A stretch of DNA of 7,892 nt from Candidatus Stahliibacteriota bacterium (GTDB taxonomy: Bacteria; Hydrothermota; UBA3073): contig DAOUSS010000059.1 of the NCBI GenBank assembly GCA_030627085.1, positions 1-7,892 of the forward strand. The letters are read 5' to 3'. Positions 5,446-7,892 of the stretch are shown piece by piece (position 1 is the first letter of the stretch; each line of letters opens with the position of its first letter). A model generated the notes under the pieces. It was not told the origin of the DNA. It did no database searches and saw only the letters and a list, made by a program, of their open reading frames with translations. Position numbers and translations under genes: made by a program.

Positions 5446-5530
5446 TATACCTGACTTTAAATGAATTTTTAAAAAAGGCATCCTATAACGATGCTTAATC
5501 TGTGCAATCAGGTATAGTGAGTATTATACC
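5446..5530 (+). promoter_or_regulatory. Candidate structured ftsZ leader with two exclusive folds
   Basis: TATACCTGA (5446-5454) is exactly complementary to TCAGGTATA (5508-5516), 9 bp. The enclosed loop contains a smaller stem, GCATC (5478-5482) with GATGC (5490-5494). The same GGTATA (5511-5516) can instead pair with TATACC (5525-5530), which ends next to the ftsZ Shine-Dalgarno tract (5531-5537). The two pairings cannot form together, which is the layout of a leader switch. This is drawn from complementarity only. No known riboswitch class is recognised and no promoter is assigned. Confidence 0.35.
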
Positions 5531-5537
5531 AGGGAGG
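5531..5537 (+). promoter_or_regulatory. ftsZ ribosome binding site
   Basis: AGGGAGG ends 4 bases before the ATG at 5542. It is a strong match to the anti-Shine-Dalgarno, with spacing slightly on the short side. It follows directly after the 3' arm of the alternative leader stem. Confidence 0.75.
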
Positions 5538-5541
5538 TTTT

Positions 5542-6663
5542 ATGAAATTTTTATTTCCGGACGATGGAACGAGAGCATGCAGAATAAAAGTAATAGGAAT
5601 TGGCGGAGGCGGTGGTAACGCCGTAAGCAGGATGATAGATGCTAGCATGAAGGGAGTGGAATTCATCGTCTGCAACACAGATATGCAGGTTCTTTCGCTC
5701 AATAAGGCTCCCACAAAGATTCAACTCGGCGCTAAACTCACCTGTGGACTTGGCTCGGGTGGAAACCCAGAGATCGGTAAAAAGGCGGCGGAAGAGAGTG
5801 TAGATGAGATCAAAGGTGCTATAAAAGGGGCAGATATGGTATTCCTTGCCACTGGTATGGGTGGAGGAACAGGCACCGGTGCCTCTCCTATTATTGCTGA
5901 GATAGCAAAAGAAGAGAATGCATTAGTGGTTGGGGTAGTGACCAAACCATTTGAATTTGAGGGCAGAAAAAGAATGCAACAGGCATTGGAAGGTATACGG
6001 GAACTCAAACAGAAAATATCTACCGTCATTGTAATACCGAATCAGAAATTGCTTTCGGTTGCCCCAAGGAATATAACCTTTGATGAGGCATTCAAAATAG
6101 TGGATAATATCCTTCTGCTTGCTACAAGTGGTATCTCTGAATTGATAACAGAACCAGAGCTTATAAATCTCGACTTTGCCGATGTGAAAAGTGTGATGAA
6201 CGAACAAGGAAATGCAGTAATGGGTGTTGGAAAGGCAAAAGGTGAAGATAGGGCTATTCATGCTGCGGATGTGGCTATAAATTGTCCACTTCTTGAAGAT
6301 TCGGATATAAGAGGCGCGCGCGGAATTCTTGTGAATGTAAAAGGAGGTAAGGACTTAACATTACATGAGGTAGAGGATGCAGTTTCTCTGGTGAAGGATA
6401 CTGCTGGTGGAGATGCCAACATAATATTCGGAGCGGCAGTATCAAGTGAGAAGAATGAAGACGTGGAGGTAACGGTTATTGCTACAGGTATAGAAAAGGA
6501 TGCAAAGATTGAGGGAAGGAAGATGCATGAACATGACCTTGAGATTCCTACTTTCCAGAGGAGAGACCCGAAAGAAGACGTAGTGATTGAAAAACGAAAC
6601 TCCTCAATTTATACCCCGGAAGATCTTGAAATACCGACATTTATTCGGAGGCAAATGGATTGA
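5542..6663 (+). CDS. ftsZ: FtsZ, tubulin-like division GTPase with doubled C-terminal peptide
   Basis: FtsZ polymerises with GTP into the midcell Z-ring that organises septal wall synthesis. The 373-residue product has the full GTPase core. VIGIGGGGGNAVSRMI is at 17-32, NTDMQ at 45-49, the tubulin signature GMGGGTGTGASP at 105-116, and the T7 synergy loop NLDFADV at 209-215 with both catalytic Asp residues. The C-domain runs to about residue 317. The tail is unusual: the FtsA-binding peptide appears twice, DLEIPTFQRR (332-341) and DLEIPTFIRR (361-370), the second followed by QMD at the very end. The linker before the first copy is only about 14 residues and the copies are 19 residues apart. 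At DNA level, eight of the nine shared residues use different codons. The last Arg-Arg codons also form the Shine-Dalgarno for gpsA, whose start overlaps this stop. Confidence 0.99.
   Translation: MKFLFPDDGTRACRIKVIGIGGGGGNAVSRMIDASMKGVEFIVCNTDMQVLSLNKAPTKIQLGAKLTCGLGSGGNPEIGKKAAEESVDEIKGAIKGADMVFLATGMGGGTGTGASPIIAEIAKEENALVVGVVTKPFEFEGRKRMQQALEGIRELKQKISTVIVIPNQKLLSVAPRNITFDEAFKIVDNILLLATSGISELITEPELINLDFADVKSVMNEQGNAVMGVGKAKGEDRAIHAADVAINCPLLEDSDIRGARGILVNVKGGKDLTLHEVEDAVSLVKDTAGGDANIIFGAAVSSEKNEDVEVTVIATGIEKDAKIEGRKMHEHDLEIPTFQRRDPKEDVVIEKRNSSIYTPEDLEIPTFIRRQMD
6535..6651 (+). repeat. Protein-level repeat: two FtsZ C-terminal peptides
   Basis: The ten codons at 6535-6564 and the ten at 6622-6651 encode the same peptide except Gln340 against Ile369. 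Only the Leu codon (CTT) is identical between them. Asp, Glu, Ile, Pro, Thr, Phe and both Arg codons all differ silently. The repeat is therefore visible in the protein and nearly invisible in the DNA, unlike the intergenic arrays. Confidence 0.9.
6646..6651 (+). promoter_or_regulatory. gpsA ribosome binding site inside the ftsZ tail
   Basis: CGGAGG is 8 bases from the TTG at 6660 and 14 bases from the ATG at 6666. The spacing favours the TTG, while the codon type favours the ATG. The six bases are also the codons for Arg369 and Arg370 of FtsZ. Confidence 0.6.
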
Positions 6664-7667
6664 ATATGAAATTAGCAATCATAGGAGCAGGCAATTGGGG
6701 GACAACCCTTTCTATACTTCAATCAAAAAACTTTGATGAGGTATATTTGTACTCCAAAGAGGGTTTCGATATATTTAAAGACAGAGAAAACATAAAATAC
6801 TTGCCTGGGTTTAAAATTCCTCAAGAGGTAACCTTGTCTGTCAGCTTAAAGGAATGTGTTAGAAATGCTGATATAATAATATTTGTTGTTCCCAGTGTTT
6901 ATCTGCGAGAGGCTGTGCGTAATGTTAAGAAGTATTACGAAGGCTCTATAATTGTCAGTGCCACGAAGGGCATAGAAGAAACTACCTTGCTTTGTCCATC
7001 GCAGGTAATAAAAGAGGAGATGGAGAATAGAAAACTTCCTCTCGTTGTAATGTCAGGGCCGAATATTGCATGGGAGATTGCATTAGGTATGCCCGCAAGC
7101 ACTGTATGTGCCTCGGAAGATAAAAAAGTCGCATATAGAGTGCAAGTACTCTTTAAGACATCTATATTCAGGACCTATAGAAGTTCAGATGTGGTTGGGG
7201 TAGAACTCGGTGGAGCACTGAAAAATATCATAGCAATTGCCTGTGGAATATCTGATGGACTTGGTTTTGGGACAAATGCCAAGGGAGCGCTTATAACGAG
7301 AGGACTTGCAGAGATTACGAGACTGGGGGTGAAAATGGGGGGAAATCCATTCACATTCTCTGGATTATCGGGGTTAGGTGACCTCGTCACGACTGCAATG
7401 AGCAGGAATTCAAGGAATAGATTTGTGGGTGAGGAGATAGGTAAGGGAATGTCCCTTGATGATGTGCTTTCGCTTATGGTTATGGTGGCAGAGGGTGTCT
7501 ATACAACAAGGTCTGCGGTAAGATTATCCCGTAAATGGAAGGTTGATATGCCGATAACAGAGGAGATTTATAGAATACTCTTTCAGTCGGAATCTCCAAA
7601 AGAGGGTATAAGATCACTTATGGAAAGAGATCTTAAATGTGAGACATGGGGAATATATGAGAAATAA
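6660..7667 (+). CDS. gpsA: GpsA, NAD(P)-dependent glycerol-3-phosphate dehydrogenase
   Basis: GpsA reduces dihydroxyacetone phosphate to sn-glycerol 3-phosphate, the backbone for bacterial phospholipids, in the cytoplasm. The 335-residue product is of normal length. The Rossmann loop IIGAGNWGTTLS is at 7-18, FVVPSVYLREAV at 75-86, SATKGIEE at 100-107 and MSGPNIAWEIALGMPAS at 131-147. ELGGALKNIIAIACGISDG (182-200) carries the expected catalytic Lys188. GLSGLGDLVTT is at 235-245, SRNSRNRFVG at 248-257 and VAEGVYTTRSA at 276-286. The TTG start at 6660 overlaps the ftsZ stop by four bases and has a Shine-Dalgarno 8 bases upstream. The ATG at 6666, two codons later, is almost as likely. Overlap with ftsZ implies joint translation of a lipid-precursor gene with the division ring gene. 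Confidence 0.96.
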   Translation: MNMKLAIIGAGNWGTTLSILQSKNFDEVYLYSKEGFDIFKDRENIKYLPGFKIPQEVTLSVSLKECVRNADIIIFVVPSVYLREAVRNVKKYYEGSIIVSATKGIEETTLLCPSQVIKEEMENRKLPLVVMSGPNIAWEIALGMPASTVCASEDKKVAYRVQVLFKTSIFRTYRSSDVVGVELGGALKNIIAIACGISDGLGFGTNAKGALITRGLAEITRLGVKMGGNPFTFSGLSGLGDLVTTAMSRNSRNRFVGEEIGKGMSLDDVLSLMVMVAEGVYTTRSAVRLSRKWKVDMPITEEIYRILFQSESPKEGIRSLMERDLKCETWGIYEK

Positions 7668-7689
7668 TCCCCAATTAACCACAGATTCA

Positions 7690-7715
7690 CCCTGTGAAAT
7701 ATCTATTTCACGGGG
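7690..7715 (+). repeat. Dispersed hairpin family, copy 3
   Basis: CCCTGTGAAATA (7690-7701) pairs with TATTTCACGGGG (7704-7715): 12 pairs including one T-G, with the innermost pairs likely open. The 3' side and tail TTTCACGGGGTAAAC match copy 1 (TTTCATGGGGTAAAC) except one base. It begins 22 bases after the gpsA stop but has no following T-tract, so it is not a standard terminator. Confidence 0.7.
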
Positions 7716-7726
7716 TAAACACAACA

Positions 7727-7780
7727 AAATTTCGAAATCCAAATTTCTAATTTCCAATGAAAATCCAAATGCCAAATTAA
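7727..7780. repeat. Heptanucleotide array downstream of gpsA
   Basis: Units AAATTTC, GAAATCC, AAATTTC and TAATTTC run at exact 7-base spacing (7727-7754). After a 5-base slip come AAAATCC (7760-7766), AAATGCC and AAATTAA (7767-7780). The words differ from those in the murB-ftsA and ftsA-ftsZ gaps. Confidence 0.7.
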
Positions 7781-7786
7781 GATAGG

Positions 7787-7878
7787 CATTGGGTATTAGG
7801 TTATTGGGTAATTAGGTAATTAAGAAACACGCTTGGGAATATTTCAATGACCCAATGACTTAATAACTTAATAACCTA
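7787..7878. repeat. Two octamer arrays in inverted orientation
   Basis: The left array (7798-7821) holds AGGTTATT, GGGTAATT and AGGTAATT, preceded by looser ATTGGGT and ATTAGGT units from 7788. The right array (7846-7877) holds AATGACCC, AATGACTT, AATAACTT and AATAACCT. The right words are close to the reverse complement of the left ones. TAGGTTATT (7797-7805) matches AATAACCTA (7870-7878) perfectly, and CATTGGGT (7787-7794) matches ACCCAATG (7850-7857). About 24 bases of non-periodic sequence separate the two arrays. Confidence 0.75.
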
Positions 7879-7892
7879 TTTTCAGCATTTGA

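Larger units (their letters stand above)
5093..5541. other. 449-bp ftsA-ftsZ gap without a gene
   Basis: No coding frame, tRNA or rRNA is seen. From left to right the gap holds a heptamer array, an octamer array, a 10-bp palindrome, a 19-base palindrome, two inverted copies of one hairpin family, and a structured ftsZ leader. Each is described separately. Short heptad phrases such as ACTAATG, CCCAATG and ACTAATA (5427-5447) fill the spaces. ftsA and ftsZ are normally nearly adjacent, so a gap of this length is unusual. Confidence 0.8.

Noticed and set aside
5427..5500. Sigma-70 promoter for ftsZ (TATAAC at 5484, TAATAT at 5443)
   Set aside because: No acceptable -35 box lies 16-18 bases upstream of either. 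In AT-rich DNA such -10 look-alikes are expected by chance.

Overview
The window is bacterial and holds part of a division and cell wall (dcw) cluster. Six complete genes lie on the + strand, in the order murG, murC, murB, ftsA, ftsZ, gpsA. No gene is supported on the - strand. I cannot name the organism. Arginine is mostly AGA/AGG and isoleucine is often ATA. The base composition is moderately AT-rich, and every gene-free stretch is packed with short periodic repeats and small palindromes. This suits an uncultured or candidate-phylum bacterium better than a familiar model lineage, but that placement is inference at low confidence.

Layout: 1-402 is non-coding and repeat-filled. murG (403-1455), murC (1440-2795) and murB (2792-3643) overlap head to tail and form one tight unit for cytoplasmic peptidoglycan precursor synthesis. 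A 219-bp spacer follows, made almost entirely of heptanucleotide repeats, at the place where ddl and ftsQ usually lie. ftsA (3863-5092) is then separated from ftsZ (5542-6663) by an unusually long 449-bp repeat-rich spacer. That spacer ends in a potentially refolding ftsZ leader. gpsA (6660-7667) overlaps the end of ftsZ. The last 225 bp are again hairpins and periodic repeats.

How the genes fit together: MurB and MurC make UDP-MurNAc and add its first amino acid, and MurG turns lipid I into lipid II. FtsA anchors FtsZ filaments to the membrane so that wall synthesis happens at midcell. GpsA makes sn-glycerol 3-phosphate for the phospholipids that a dividing cell needs.

Most notable observations: (1) FtsZ ends in two copies of its FtsA-binding C-terminal peptide (DLEIPTFQRR and DLEIPTFIRR), with almost every shared codon differing synonymously. 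(2) All intergenic regions contain arrays of strict 7-, 8- or 9-nt period with drifting unit sequence, and the murB and ftsA stop codons lie inside such arrays. (3) A dispersed hairpin family occurs three times with compensatory stem changes. (4) The ftsZ leader has two mutually exclusive stems next to the Shine-Dalgarno. (5) MurG has TEID where HEQN is normally found.
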